Source: Owenia fusiformis
Lineage: Eukaryota; Annelida; Polychaeta; Sabellida; Oweniidae
Reading direction: 5' to 3'
DNA length: 64,000 bases
Assembly (NCBI GenBank): GCA_903813345.2
Contig: CAIIXF020000012.1
Span: 6,075,001-6,139,000, forward strand
Positions within the stretch are counted from its first letter, which is position 1. Each line of letters starts with the position of its first letter. The notes under the pieces are model-generated. The model had not been told where the DNA came from and ran no database searches. It saw nothing but the letters and a program-made list of their open reading frames with translations. Below, in pieces: positions 1-13,800 of the stretch. Position numbers and translations under genes: made by a program.

Positions 1-674
1 ACTTACCAACCATATTTCATGACTACCAGCCTGATATAGTCACAATGTTACATGACTTTAAATATCAAGTAGTTATTTCCTAAAATGACAGGGTTGCAGC
101 TTTTTTTGACCACCCTGTACAGCAATATTACTTAATATTTTAATATTACTTAAATAATATTATAGTTTTCTTTTGTTTAATTCCAGGTGATGTTTGAGAC
201 CAAAAAAAACGGCGAGCGGTTTATGTTGGCTATTTCCAAAGCAACAACATGTATGCATGTCAATACAAGGATTGCCATTGCGCATGTTCATTTGTTGCAC
301 AATACAACACAGAAAAAGCAAGCAGGATCAAAGATTATTAATTGAGCCATAAGAGCCAAATACGACACCAATTTCGAAAAAAAATAAGCTTTAAGATGAA
401 ATTGGGGAAGATAGCATCTCTCTATATAGGAATGAACACTCTCACTGTTGATTCAAAGCCAGTGATATGGTGGGATCAATTTATGTGGCAAATGTCAAAG
501 CCATTGTAAATTCCTTGAAGATGAATCTGACAAAATGCGAAGATAGACTTGATGAATATGACCCTAATTTACTTCAGATTTTTTTTTTGAAATCGTTAGA
601 TTAGAACTTGGGCTAGTATAATGATGAAGCTAACAGATTATAATGTATTATGAAAGAACTAGAGTATTACTCAT
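1..674. other. No gene recognised; transposon-end fragment
   Basis: AT-rich intronic or downstream MYBBP1A sequence. At 95-119 there is a TTTGACCACCCTGTA end that resembles mariner-type termini, without a partner. An open stretch on the plus strand from about 188 (VMFETKKNGERFMLA) is not recognisable. A good donor-like GTAAGT (minus strand) lies at the left edge but I could not define an exon. Confidence 0.35.
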
Positions 675-2083
675 ATTTACACGCCTAACCATCGACAACG
701 TAGTGACAAAATATACCAGTGCACACTTTATATTGTACAGTGTCCCTAAAAACTGATGATGCAGGTGTGATGTAGGTTTTCAAAAATTAATTTTGGGAAT
801 ACTTGAAAGATTTCAATTTCATCTTCAACTTTTAGCTTTCTGATTACATTAAAAGATTTAAAAGCAATGCTTGATTTTTTCCTATTTAGTCTATCAACAA
901 AAATTGATCGGTTGGAAAATGTTGGATTTTTATTCACATTTCCTTTGATCATTTTTTCTCCTGTCGCCTAAGAGTGTCATTTATTTTTATGAGAATATGT
1001 TTCTCTAAACTACACAATTTAAGATGAGTGAAGATTTGATAAATATTATGTATTGGGTGTAATTTTAATAAAAAATCAGAAGAGTAGTTGTCAACTCCAC
1101 TGAAGGGTGTCAGTGTAAATGAAATTCACAAGATGTTATATTGAACAATGCAATAATTAAACAAGTTATGTTTAAGGAACATGTTCAATTATCCCCAATA
1201 CAGATGTTCTAAAGTTAAGGTAAATTTGATTTTTAAATCTTGTTGAATGTTATTTCATTTTATAAAAGTGTTGGTGTGGTGATTAATATGTGACCATGGG
1301 GTGTTAGCCTCTTACCCCTTGATCACTTGACATCTGTACTTTAACGTAATAAGAAACACTTTTATGAATTTTAATTATCTTAAGAAGTTGATAGAGAGAT
1401 TTATACTAGCTAGTCGAAGATGACTTTTTAAAATCCTCTTTATGCTATATCTGGAAAGTGTTGAGGAACAATAGGTTCAATCAAGTTTAAGTAATACTGT
1501 GATTGTTAAGTTTCAGTTTTAAATCAATCTGATCCCCCTGCCCATTAGTGTTATTAAAAATATGTTGTCAGGGTTAACTGTGAATTCAGATATGTAAGTT
1601 CGTTGGGACAACGTACATCAAGATGACAAGGCACATTTGTAATTTTTTGATTTTTATTATTTTAACTAAAACATGAATATTTATTAAATTTTCAACCGAC
1701 CTTAATTGTGTAACTTAGGGAAACATATTCTCATAAAAATAATTGACACTCTTAGGCGACAGGGGGAAAAATGATCAAAGTAAATGTGAAAAACCCAACA
1801 TTTTCCAACCGATTATTGTTTGTGGTTAGATTTACTATGAAAAAAATTGAGTACTGCTCGAAAATCTTTTAACGTAATCAGAAAGCTAATGGTTTTCCTA
1901 ATCGAATACACACAAAATTAAACATGAAATTCTTTATGCATTCCTCAGATTAATTTTTAAAACCTACATCACACCTACATCATATCTTTTGCTTCATATC
2001 AGTTAGAATAGTGACACTGTACATCAAAAGTCTACGGGGGTATATTTTGTCACTGTACTTTGTCGATGATCAGGTGTGATTTA
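675..2083. mobile_element. Inverted-repeat element, 1.4 kb, arms about 340-370 bp
   Basis: The sequence from 675 to about 1,015 reappears in reverse complement from about 1,705 to 2,083. Landmarks are CATCGACAA...GTGACAAAATATA at the outer ends, ACTCTTAGGCGACAG and its complement, and TTTTCCAACCGAT. Arms are diverged. No transposase is visible; it looks like a non-autonomous or foldback DNA transposon of unassigned family. Confidence 0.65.
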
Positions 2084-2448
2084 AAATAAAAAAGTTAAAA
2101 TGATCAATCTTCTGCCTGTTGTACCATCAATTACATTATTTTCTAATGAAGTATTTTCTGTAATGCTAAAGATTACTTGATCTGTACGTGATGAACTACT
2201 TTTTAAAAATATCTTGTCATAAAATTTAAAATTATACTTATATAGAATTGCAATTAAAACATTATATAAGACATGTTAATTGCAATCCGATGAAAATTTC
2301 TGTTGCCAAACAAAAAATGGAATCGAAATTGCTTTTAACACACAAATGTTGACTTAATGAATTTGATTTCAAACATCAATTTCGATTAAAAAACAGAAGT
2401 GAAAACTATAATTTCTGAATCCTTACCTGTAATGTCAGTTTACTAGAA

Positions 2449-2901
2449 TGTCTGAATTCAGACACCTTATTTCAGTTTTATAGATTGTTGTCTGAATTCA
2501 GGCACCTCATCCAAGCTTAGCAAGTTGTCTGAATTCAGACACTATATTTCAGTTTTATAGATTGCTGTCTGAATTCAGGCACCTCATTCAAGCTTAGTAA
2601 AGTGTCTGAATTCAGACACCATATTTCAGTTTTATAGATTGTTGTCTGAATTCAGGCACCTCATCCAAGCTTAGCAAAGTGTCTGAATTCAGACACCATA
2701 TTTCAGTTTTATGGAATGTTGTCTGAATTCAGGCACCTCATCCAAGCTTAGCAAAGTGTCTGAATTCAGACACCTTATTTTAGTTTAAGAGAATCTTGTC
2801 TTTTTAAATTAAAAATGTGTGGGCATGTCTGAATTCAGACACATATTTTCCCATACTAAGAGTTGCATAGAGTAAAACATCTGCCTGAATTCAGACACTT
2901 C
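2449..2901. repeat. Tandem 77-bp repeat carrying eleven TGTCTGAATTCAGACA palindromes
   Basis: The 14-base palindrome GTCTGAATTCAGAC (or its GTCTGAATTCAGGC variant) occurs at about 2,450, 2,490, 2,527, 2,567, 2,604, 2,644, 2,680, 2,720, 2,758, 2,827 and 2,883. Spacing alternates near 40 and 37 bases, so the unit is a 77-bp dimer. Spacers alternate TTTCAGTTTTATAGATTG and CTCATCCAAGCTTAGCAA. Units decay to the right. Confidence 0.9.
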
Positions 2902-4183
2902 ATTTATCTACACAAAAAGCTTGTAAATATGTTGCTGATGTCTGTACATAACATAGATATACAGTACCTAGAAATATATATCTTTATTTTTATACTTTGC
3001 TGGTTGTTTATAATCTTTTCTCATACAAAAAACTTCTCCAACACCTGAAGAATACATTAATTGTCAAATATATTTCTTAATTTATATTAATAATTCAAAC
3101 TTTTGTCACCTATGGAATTGCCAAACTACACTGGAACCTGTTAAATATATCACCTTTATATTATTCTGGCCAATGCCAAAGATTTCATAGTCTCTCAATC
3201 CCTGATATCAATCTAGGCTTTGGTCATAAATGACTTAAGAAGGATCAAAAGGTGTTTCATATTTAAGTGTTCACATAATTTTTCATATATATATTTGGAG
3301 TATGCTTTTAGAACAGTGGCACTCTATCGGTACATGCACTACATCATTATTATATAAAACACAATGTGGTAAACAAATTAAAGAGGAAATTTGTTGTCTA
3401 TTTTTCCTGTTTATTTGTAATGAATATGACTTGTTTAAAATGTCTCTCTAATTCAACAGAATACCTCTGTACTATATACAAGGGCCGATCAAAAAGTTTC
3501 TTACTGTTGTATTTGATTGAATTGCCAATATTGTAATTAGAAGGTAACTTTAAATCTAGTTTTGATGTGTTATATATCAAAAATGTGTTACTTATTTTTG
3601 TCTTAAATATTTTGTGAATAAATATGTTTTAGTGAAAAAAAGCCTTACTCTTTTAGAATTTCTAGTGAACCTTTACATCCAGATTTTTTGATTTTCAAAA
3701 TATGACAAACAAAACAATTATCAGGAGCACCTAATATGTGCTAATGATGCTAATCAAATTAGATGCTATATGCTAAGGACTTATATGCTAGATGTTAATG
3801 AATGCTAATGAATTAGTAGATATTATTGAACCATCAATAAAATATTCAATAACAAGGCAATAAAATGCAAAATGTCACCACCTGTTATTTGTTGCAAATG
3901 CCTACTGCCAAACACGAATTGCCGAACATTGTCCACAAAAAGCTCGAGACGATAACAAAATTCTCACAACTTCTGGTGGTGAAATAAGAATATAACGAGC
4001 TTATCCTGGATTCCCAAAAGAAGGCATTACCTTCTTAAATCCTTGTAAATAATAGCATACTCTGACATATGTGCATATTAATTTTGCTCATCTAACATAC
4101 CTTGAACTTGTAGTATTTTTCGTATATTTATTTTTGTAACATATTTATTATGAATATGTACTCATCTTGTAGATGGTAAATAA
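2902..4183. other. No gene seen; AT-rich sequence with a lone transposon end
   Basis: A mariner-like terminus GGGCCGATCAAAAAGTTTC occurs near 3,483 without a partner in the window. A TGTCACCACC motif at 3,875 matches the end of the element at 8,596 and may be a fragment of it. Nothing codes recognisably. Confidence 0.35.
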
Positions 4184-4211
4184 AATAACATAACATAACA
4201 TAACATAACAC
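4184..4211. repeat. (TAACA)n microsatellite
   Basis: Five to six TAACA units directly after an AATAAAATAACA run. Confidence 0.85.
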
Positions 4212-4214
4212 AAT

Positions 4215-4460
4215 CCTATTTCGTTGCTCAACCAAGGAGGATCGACTCCCAAAATTCCATCATGATATTCTGCCATATATGATCATGTTGTGATTCATTC
4301 AAAATGAAACACACGCATCATTTTTTCACTTCAGAATTTGAATCGTGAGTTTTGGTCTTATCACCTAACAAAAACATTTCAAAATATACAAGAAGTGATC
4401 AAAATATTAGTTCAAATCTTTTAGATTGCTATTACGAATTTACAGCCATTCATTACAGCC
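4215..4460. repeat. Dispersed repeat, copy 1 (partner at 22,265-22,760)
   Basis: Shares CCAAGGAGGA, GAATTGTGAGTTTTGGTCTTA, a GTGATCA...TTAGTTCA block and AATTTACAGCC in the same order and strand with 22,265-22,760. The partner has extra sequence in the middle. Family unknown. Confidence 0.6.
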
Positions 4461-4637
4461 ATATCAGATATTCATGAATTTTCGCAGTCGTCGCTATCGC
4501 TAGAATATTGGGTCATATTTCATGCAGCCATAAATATATACAGGTACATTCAACATTGAACAAATTGCTTGGAGATTAAAATACCGACTTGGAACCCTGG
4601 GAAGCAATCGTCCTTGCATAGCACATTAAAAACATAC

Positions 4638-4863
4638 CTTGAAGTTCTTTTTTCGATTTCTTCTTTTTCTGCAGGGCTCGCTCGTGGCACTCATATAAAT
4701 CTTCCAAGATGTCGATTACACTCTGCGGCTCAGACAGCAGTTGTAATCCAAGATGAAGAAACAGAAGCTCAAATGCGTGACCTTTGTTCATTTTAGAAGC
4801 CTCATGGTTGCCTTTGTGAATTTCAGAAACTTTCTCGATGAGGTTAGTCCAAGATGATTTTTC
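4638..4863 (-). CDS. MYBBP1A: MYBBP1A exon 13 (75 codons + 1 nt)
   Basis: Acceptor CATTTCAG, donor GTATGT. Contains FELLFLHLGLQLLSEPQSV, then IDILEDLYECHERALQ and a KKKKSKKE linker typical of the family. Ends in phase 1. The next exon should encode a PEWVEV-like block, which I do not find between 1 and 4,637. Confidence 0.9.
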
Positions 4864-7800
4864 CTGAAATGAAAGCAAGCAAGCATATAAGTACCTCAGT
4901 CAGAAGATTTAATTTATTATTCAAAGAATTTTTCACTTTTTCACAATTTCTAAACAATCTACACAAATTGTTTCAAATTGTATGAAAGAGGTCCATGTTT
5001 ACTAACATTATGAAATCAAACATCACATATTGTATATACAGATAGCAACTTTTAAAAATTGACAAAAATGAAAAAATGCTCATTTCAAAATGCTCATTAC
5101 AACCTGGTTATCCCCTTACACTATGCAGATATTCAAGCTCTACAAAATCAAAATACAAGAAGGTATATTTAACCAAATATAGATAATTTCAATTTTCAAC
5201 TGATGTGAAGACATTCATGTGTCTGCATTTCATAATTCTGAAATTATATAACATTCAAAATATAAATTCTGCGATGCAATTCAAAAATATAAATTATGAC
5301 AATGAGATATCAAACCTCCTCATTGAGTGCCTTGACTGGTTCCGCCATCTTTACATCATTGAATAAACTATTCACAGAGTTGAGGAGTTGATAGAGTAGA
5401 TTTATGTAAGCTCTTGTATCTCTATGTGAGTCTTTCTTATTGGCCTTATATGTTGCTAGTTTGTTCAGACATTTATAGAGGGCATCTTTGATGTTCAGTC
5501 GCAATTCCGCAGAAAGTGGCAGCGACAGTTTGCTTAACTGAAATCACATGTACAGTATATAAGATGAATATCAATTTCACTGAAATACTGTATTTCCTGC
5601 ATGGTTGACAGGGTAATCGAACAACTAATCCCCTGGACAACTCATCCCAGGGCTCTCACCAGGAAATATTTAGGGTGTGGTGCTAACATCTTCAGAATAA
5701 CCGTTCAATCATGATAAATCATATTTATGTTATATTTTATCCTTTTTACTTAGAGGTTATGTCACTATGACGTGAAATATGCCTGAGTTCTCCCAATATA
5801 TGCCGACCTTGGGAGGCTCTATATTTGGGCAAGAACGAAGGCATATTTCACGTCATAGTGACATAACTGATGTATTACATGCCTTTGTTCCCATGGTTAC
5901 TTTGTATCAATGACGTGACGTCATGATATTATCATGGTTATTAAAGAAATCTAATATCAAAACGAGGTAAGCGGGCTATATCGGGGTAATCGGGCAATAT
6001 CGGTGGATATAGCTCGCTAACTTTCCCATTGACTTCCATACAAATGCTTCGCTAGGTATGTAATACATGCTATTATTGTATATTCAGTCGAGTTTAGACT
6101 GTGGAAACAGTCATGATTTGCCAATAGGGTGTGGAGGGAGCTAAATAGAGTGTGGTGCTGCGCCAAAGTCTAAAAGCCTGGTGAGAGCCCTGCATCCCAT
6201 AGACAACTCAACCCCAGGAGAGGGAATGAGTTGTGTAGGGGATGTGTTGTCCATAAGCCGTTGTCAGTATGGTCAATCAGGTAAACACTACATAAGGTGT
6301 AGGTTGAATGCATTTGTTTTGGATCTCAAAAATGAGGACAACCAAAAAGCTAAAAATTATCAAAAATGGTACAAACCATAGGGATATCATCTGAGGTTGT
6401 CTTCACAATGAAGGATGAATGAATCAACATGTATTGTAGTACTCCTAACTGCCACTTGGTGTCACCACTGGTTATGACACGGGGAAGCTGCTGTATCGCC
6501 CATTTACGATGAGCATCTAGATCCCCTGTCCTGGAATTATGTTATACAATTCAAGGTCATTTGACAGTTATTTTCATAAATGCATACATTTGTAAATATT
6601 TGAAGCCTGTACTCAATATTCGAGGTTTTTCTACATTATCAATTACTTTAGAAATATCATTATAATTTACATTTAAAATGTAATTTAACAAGGTGCTACA
6701 TGAATACATACCCAAATATATTTTTTCCACCAATGATTTCCTGTAAAAGTTTTGTGAACTCCTCAGACGCCTTGGGTGAGAACTGAAAATTGATGAAAAT
6801 ATTGGGAGAACATATTTATGGCAAAGAGTCCTATTGTACATGTAAACAAGACATAAACAAGAACACAAATGTGTACAAAATGTCCCCACCTATTGGTGAT
6901 CCCGTCAAATGGTTATCCTAAAAATGAGTAGACAAGATTTTACCGACACAATTTGAGGACGGAAAATCCAAATGGCCACCTTAAAATTTACCCAGAATGC
7001 CAAAGAATTGGTCAGTTCTACATTTTCATACTAAGAACCACCCCTGAAAATTTGAAATTGATCCATCACACAGTTAACCAGAAAACATGTAAACAAGACT
7101 TTACAGACAAGATTTAAGGACAGAAAATCCAAAATGGCTGCCTTGACATTTACCCAGAATGCCAAAAAACTAATCAGAACTAGATTTTCATACTAAAAAT
7201 CATCCCTGAAAATTTGAAATTGATCAACCAAAAGGTTCACCTAAAAACATGTAGACAAGTCTTTACGGGCACGATTTTAAGACGGAAAATCCAAAATGGC
7301 TGCCTTGACATTTATTCAGAATGCCAAAAAACTAATCAGATCTAGATTTTCACACTAAGAATCATCCCTTAAAATTTCAAATTGATCTACCAAACGGTTC
7401 ACCTGGAAATGCGTAGACAAGACTTTACAGACAAGATTTGACGGCGGAAAATCCAAAATGGCTGCCTTGACATTTACCCAGAATGCCCAAAAACTAATCA
7501 GATCTAGATATTCATACTAAGAATCATCCCTGAAAATTTGAAATTGATCTACCAAACGGTTCACCTGAAAATGCGTAGACAAGAGTTTACAGACAAGATT
7601 TTACGACGGAAAATCCAAAATGGCTGCCTTGACATTTACCCAGAATGCCCAAAAACTAATCAGATCTAGATTTTCATACTAAGAATCATCCCTGAAAATT
7701 TGAAATTGATTTACCAAACGGTTCACCTGAAAACACGTAGACAAGACTTTACAGACAAGATTTTAGGACGGAAAAATCAAAAATGGCCGACAATAAAAAA

Positions 7801-10800
7801 GTGATTATGGATTTTTGCTGATTTCTTTTTACAAAATTATCACATATAACTACTGTTAACAATAAAATAGGCTTTTACAACAAAGGACACATGAAATTAT
7901 TTATAAAGCTACTAAATAGTTAAAGTATGAAAACTGAAAAACACCATTCAATATGATACAAAGTATTATCGTGCGCTAACTTTTCTTAAAACATTCAAAA
8001 TGGCTGACTTGACTGAGCTAACAGGTCCAAAACCTAATCAGATCTAGAATGAAGTGATCTGAACAAGATGTTAAAGTTTGAAAAGCAACTGTGAGGCCGT
8101 TTTTCTTAAAGTTTGCAGACAAGGATTTTAGCATTTGACTTCAAAATGGCCGACAGGAAGTAGGTATCGAGTTAATTTTTTTTCATCCACATCTTTATGC
8201 ACTCATAAGTTATCCCTGAAAATTTGAAGGTGATATCTGTAACGGTTTTGGAGAAAACTGCCGGACGTACGGACGGACAGACGGACGGACGGACGCGCCT
8301 AGGCCGACAATATGGCCCCACACTATGTGGTGGGGACATAATTAGCTATTCTGTATGATATAAAAGGGGGTGGAATATGGACCCATGATTTTACTTTGAC
8401 ATGAGAAATGGGGTCTACTTTGACAATTACAGTTTCCCCCTGTAATTTAAGTTACATTAAAGCCAAATGAATAACAAGGTGTCCAAGTTATTCTAAAATT
8501 GTACATAATGGCACTGAAATTTCACTTCTTCATCCTACGTTGATGAAGATTAAATATGGAGGGGACAGGTATAACAAGGCATTAACATGACAAAATGTCA
8601 CCACCTAGCTGCTCACAATGTTATGAGTTCAATCTGAAGTCAGATTTGAATTTCCGAGAACTCTGTAGATGATTTTGAAAAAATGGTCAATTTGGAACAG
8701 CTTTTTTGACCCTGAGAAGGTCATTGAAGGGGTAATCTCAAATCTAAAGTCAGATTTGAACTTCTGAAAACTTGAAGATGATTTTGAAAAAGAAATTGAT
8801 CAATTTTAAGCAAGATGAAAAAATACCTTTTTGACCTTGAGAAGGTCATTGAAGGTAAAATCTTTTTTGATCTTGAAAATGTCACTGAAGGTCAAATCTA
8901 CATTCAGATTTGAACTTTTGAGAACTTGTAGATGATTTTGAAAAGAAATTGGTCAATTTGAAGCAAGTTGAAAAAAGAACTTTTTTATCCTTTTTTGACC
9001 TTGAAAAAGTCATCGAAGGTCAAATCTTAATTCTAGAGTCAGACTTCTGAGAACTTGTAGATCATTTTGAAAACCAGAACAACGGCAACGCCAAAGCGTA
9101 GCGAATCCCATCGAACAGAAATGGCTGGCATTTTTACAAACGAACAGCAAATATCATAAAACAACACATCAGAAAGGCCACCATTTTCAAAATGGTTGCT
9201 CACTAGCCAAGTTGTCATCAGAAGAAATAATATGCTTTTAAGTAGCCACCTCTAAAATTTTTGAAAAATCGCACACATACTTGTAAAATAACACACATAA
9301 AAATGTTGGCCATTTTTCAAAATGGCCAACTACTCCCCAAAGTTTTATTAGACAATGTGCCATGCTTAAAGTATTCACATATCAAATATGAACAAAATCA
9401 CTCTACTACTTTTCGAGTTATAGTAAAATACGTTAAAATGGTGGTCATTTTTCAAAATGGCCACCTTCTACCAAAAGTGTCATTAGAAATAGACAGTGTG
9501 CCATGCTTATAGTATTCACATACCAAATATGAACAAAATCGCTCCACTACTTTTCGAGTTATAGTAAAATACGTTAAAATGGCGGCCATTTTGAAAACAA
9601 TTTTGAAAAATGGCCGCCTTCTACCAAAAGTGTCATAGGACAGTATGCCATGCTTATAGGATTCACATACCAAATATGAACAAAATCGCTCCAATACTTT
9701 TCGAGTTGTAGTAAAATATGTTAAAATGGCGGCCATTTTCAAAACTGTTTTCAAAATGGCCGCCTTCTACCAAAAGTGTCATAGGACAGTGTGCCATGCT
9801 TATAGTATTCACATACCAAATATGAACAAAAACGCTCCACTACTTTTCGAGTTATAGTAAAATACGTTAAAATGGCGGCCATTTTTCAAAATGGCCGCCT
9901 TCTACCAAAAGTGTCTTTAGAAAGTGTGCAATGCTTATAGTATTCACATACCAAATATGAACAAAATCGCTCCACTATTTTTTGAGTTACAGCAAAATCG
10001 TAAAATGACGAGTAAAGGCCGCCATTTTCAAGATGGCTGCCATGTGCTTCTTTAATATCTACATTTGTAGCATTATAATGTCCTTTATAATTTTTTTACA
10101 TTTAAAACATATTGCTATTACAGTTATACATATTGCAACTAAATAACTGTAAAATCGGCACTAAAATGGCCGCCATTTTGAAATGAGCGGCCATTTTGAA
10201 AATCGGTTTTTGAGCAGAACTTCTATCCCCATAGGGTTTATGTGTACAAAATATGAACAAAATCGGGCCAACGGTATTTGAGTTATAGCCCGGACGGACG
10301 GACGGACGTACGTACGTACGGACGGACGGACGGAGGCGTTCCCTATATCCCTCCGAACTTTGTTCGATGGGATAAAAATTAAAGTCAGTCTGAACAGTAT
10401 TTGTCAAGTTATTGGAAGTTGTAAGAAATTGTTACAGACGCCGATCACCAACCGCCGTCACTAAAAATGGAGACCATAACAATATGTCAACACTTTTTGG
10501 TGGTGACATAATGATATACCCTGTGAAATGCAATTTCTCCAAAACAGTAAATTATTTTTCTTTAATCTTGAAAATACTCAAGTAAAAACTGAGTCTTCAT
10601 TATAACAGTTTTGCAAAAATCTGACATTTTGGCCCAGCCCAGCACAACCCCTCGGGTTACTTACAGCTTGTATGATCCTATCCAGTGTATTTGTATTGGT
10701 GACACCGTTAAACATAACAGTAGATGATTGGTTCATAATTAAACTTTTCGCTACTGCCACTTCCAAGTCTTTGTCATCAGTTTTCTCAACAAAGGCAACC

Positions 10801-13800
10801 AAACCATTAGTCTGAAATACAATGTTAAGCCATCATATAATACTTAAACCACAACATGAGTACAATTTTAAATAAGCATTTGTGATTTAAAATTGGCTAC
10901 AAGGGCTAAGCGAGTATGTGCAACAGCAATTGAAATATATGAAATACTCATTAAACAAACATGGCTCAGGCCAGTCATGCTTCAATTTTGGCCTAGAGTT
11001 AAGTGAGTATATGCAACAGCAATTGAAATATGAAATACTCATGAAACAAACATGGCTCAGGCCAGTCATGCTTCAATTTTGGCTAGAGTTAAGCGAGTAT
11101 ATGCAACAGCAATTGAAATATGAAATACTCATGAAACAAACATGGCTCAGGCCAGTCATGCTTCAATTTTGGCCTAGAGTTAAGCGAGTATGTGCAACAG
11201 CAATTGAAATATATGAAATACTCATGAAACAAACATGGCTCAGGCCAGTCATGCTTCAATTTTGGCCTAGAGCTAAGCGAGTATATGCAACAGCAATTGA
11301 AATATGAAATACTCATAAAACAAACATGGCTCAGGCCAGTCATGCTTCAATTTTGGCCTAGAGCTAAGTGAGTATATGCAACAGCAATTGAAATATGAAA
11401 TACTCATAAAACAAACATGGCTCAGGCCAGTCATGCTTCAATTTTGGCCTAGAGCTAAGCGTGTATATGCAATAGCAATTGAAATATGAAATACTCATAC
11501 AACAAACATGGCTCAGGCCAGTCATGCTTCAATTTTGGCCTAGAGTTAAGCGAGTATATGCAACAGCAATTGAAATATATGAAATACTTATAAAACAAAC
11601 ATGGCTCAGGCCAGTCATGCTTCAATTTTGGCCTAGAGCTAAGCGAGTATATGCAACAGCAATTGAAATATATGAAATACTCATAAAACAAACATGGCTC
11701 AGGCCAGTCATGCTTCAATTTTGGCCTAGAGTTAAGCGAGTATATGCAACAGCAATTGAAATATGAAATACTCATTAAAAAAAGGCTCAGGTCAGTCATG
11801 CTTCAATTTTGGCCTAGAGTTAAGCGAGTATATGCAACAGCAATTGAAATATGAAATACTCATAAAACAAACATGGCTCAGGCCAGTCATGCTTCAATTT
11901 TGGCCTAGAGCTAAGTGAGTATATGCAACAGCAATTGAAATATGAAATACTCATAAAACAAACATGGCTCAGGCCAGTCATGCTTCAATTTTGGCCTAGA
12001 GCTAAGTAAGTATGTGCAATAGCAATTGAAATATGAAATACTCATACAACAAACATGGCTCAGGCCAGTCATGCTTCAATTTTGGCCTAGAGTTAAGCGA
12101 GTATATGCAACAGCAATTGAAATATGAAATACTTATAAAACAAACATGGCTCAGGCCAGTCATGCTTCAATTTTGGCCTAGAGCTAAGCGTGTATATGCA
12201 ACAGCAATTGAAATATATGAAATACTTATAAAACAAACATGGCTCAGGCCAGTCATGCTTCAATTTTGGCCTAGAGTTAAGCGAGTATATGCAACAGCAA
12301 TTGAAATATGAAATACTCATAAAAACATGGCTCAGGTCAGTCATGCTTCAATTTTGGCCTAGAGTTAAGCGAGTATATGCAACAGCAATTGAAATATGAA
12401 ATACTCATAAAACAAACATGGCTCAGGCCAGTCATGCTTTAATTTTGGCCTAGAGTTAAGCGACTATATGCAACAGCAATTGAAATATGAAATACTCATA
12501 AAACAAACATGGCTCAGGCCAGTCATGCTTCAATCTTGGCCTAGAGCTAAGTAAGTATATGCAACAGCAAATGAAATATATGAAATACTCATAAAAACAT
12601 GGCTCAGGTCAGTCATGCTTCAATTTTGGCTTAGAGCTAAGCAAGTATGTGCAATAGCAATTGAAATATGATATACTCATAAAAACATGGCTCAGGCCAG
12701 TCATGCTTCAATTTTGGCCAAGAGCTAAGCGAGAATATGCAACAGCAATTGAAATATGAAATACTCATACAACAAACATGGCTCAGGCCAGTCATGCTTC
12801 AATTTTGGCCTAGAGTTAAGCGAGTATATGCAACAGCAATTGAAATATGAAATACTCATACAACAAACATGGCTCAGGCCAGTCATGCTTCAATTTTGGC
12901 CTAGAGTTAAGCGAGAATATGCAACAGCAATTGAAATATGAAATACTCATACAACAAACATGGCTCAGGCCAGTCACGCTTCAATTTTGGCCTAGAGTTA
13001 AGCGAGTATATGCAACAGCAATTGAAATATGAAATACTCATAAAACAAACATGGCTCAGGCCAGTCATGCTTCAATTTTGGCCTAGAGTTAAGCGACTAT
13101 ATGCAACAGCAATTGAAATATATGAAATACTCATAAAACAAACATGGCTCAGGCCAGTCATGCTTCAATTTAGGCCTAGAGCTAAGCGAGTATATGCAAC
13201 AGCAATTGAAATATATGAAATACTCATAAAAAAAACATGGCTCAGGCCAGTCATGCTTCAATTTTGGCCTAGAGCTAAGCGAGAATATGCAACAGCAATT
13301 GAAATATGAAATACTCATAAAACAAACATGGCTCAGGCCAGTCATGCTTCAATTTTGGCCTAGAGCTAAGCGAGAATATGCAACAGCAAGTGAAATAATA
13401 TGAAATACTCATAAAACAAACATGGCTCAGGCCAGTCATGCTTCAATTTTGGCCTAGAGCTAAGCGAGAATATGCAACATCAATTGAAATATGAAATACT
13501 CATAAAACAAACATGGCTCAGGCCAGTCATGCTTCAATTTTGGCCTAGAGCTAAGCGAGAATATGCAACAGCAATTGAAATATGAAATACTCATACAACA
13601 AACATGGCTCAGGCCAGTCATGCTTCAATTTTGGCCTAGAGCTAAGCGAGTATATGCAATAGCAATTGAAATATGAAATACTCATACAACAAACATGGCT
13701 CAGGCCAGTCATGCTTCAACTTTGGCCTAGAGCTAAGCGAGAATATGCAACAGCAATTGAAATATGAAATACTCATACAACAAACATGGCTCAGGCCAGT

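Noticed and set aside
188-345. Plus-strand stretch VMFETKKNGERFMLA after a TTCCAG
   Set aside because: No donor or neighbouring exon in phase and no known family; chance open stretch is likely.
2449-2901. Regular palindromic repeats suggesting a CRISPR array
   Set aside because: The spacers are themselves repeated, the host is a eukaryote with introns, and no cas genes exist.
6557-6889. 110-residue minus-strand frame across MYBBP1A exon 10
   Set aside because: Only the 71-base exon in another frame is supported by splice sites and family match; the rest is intron.
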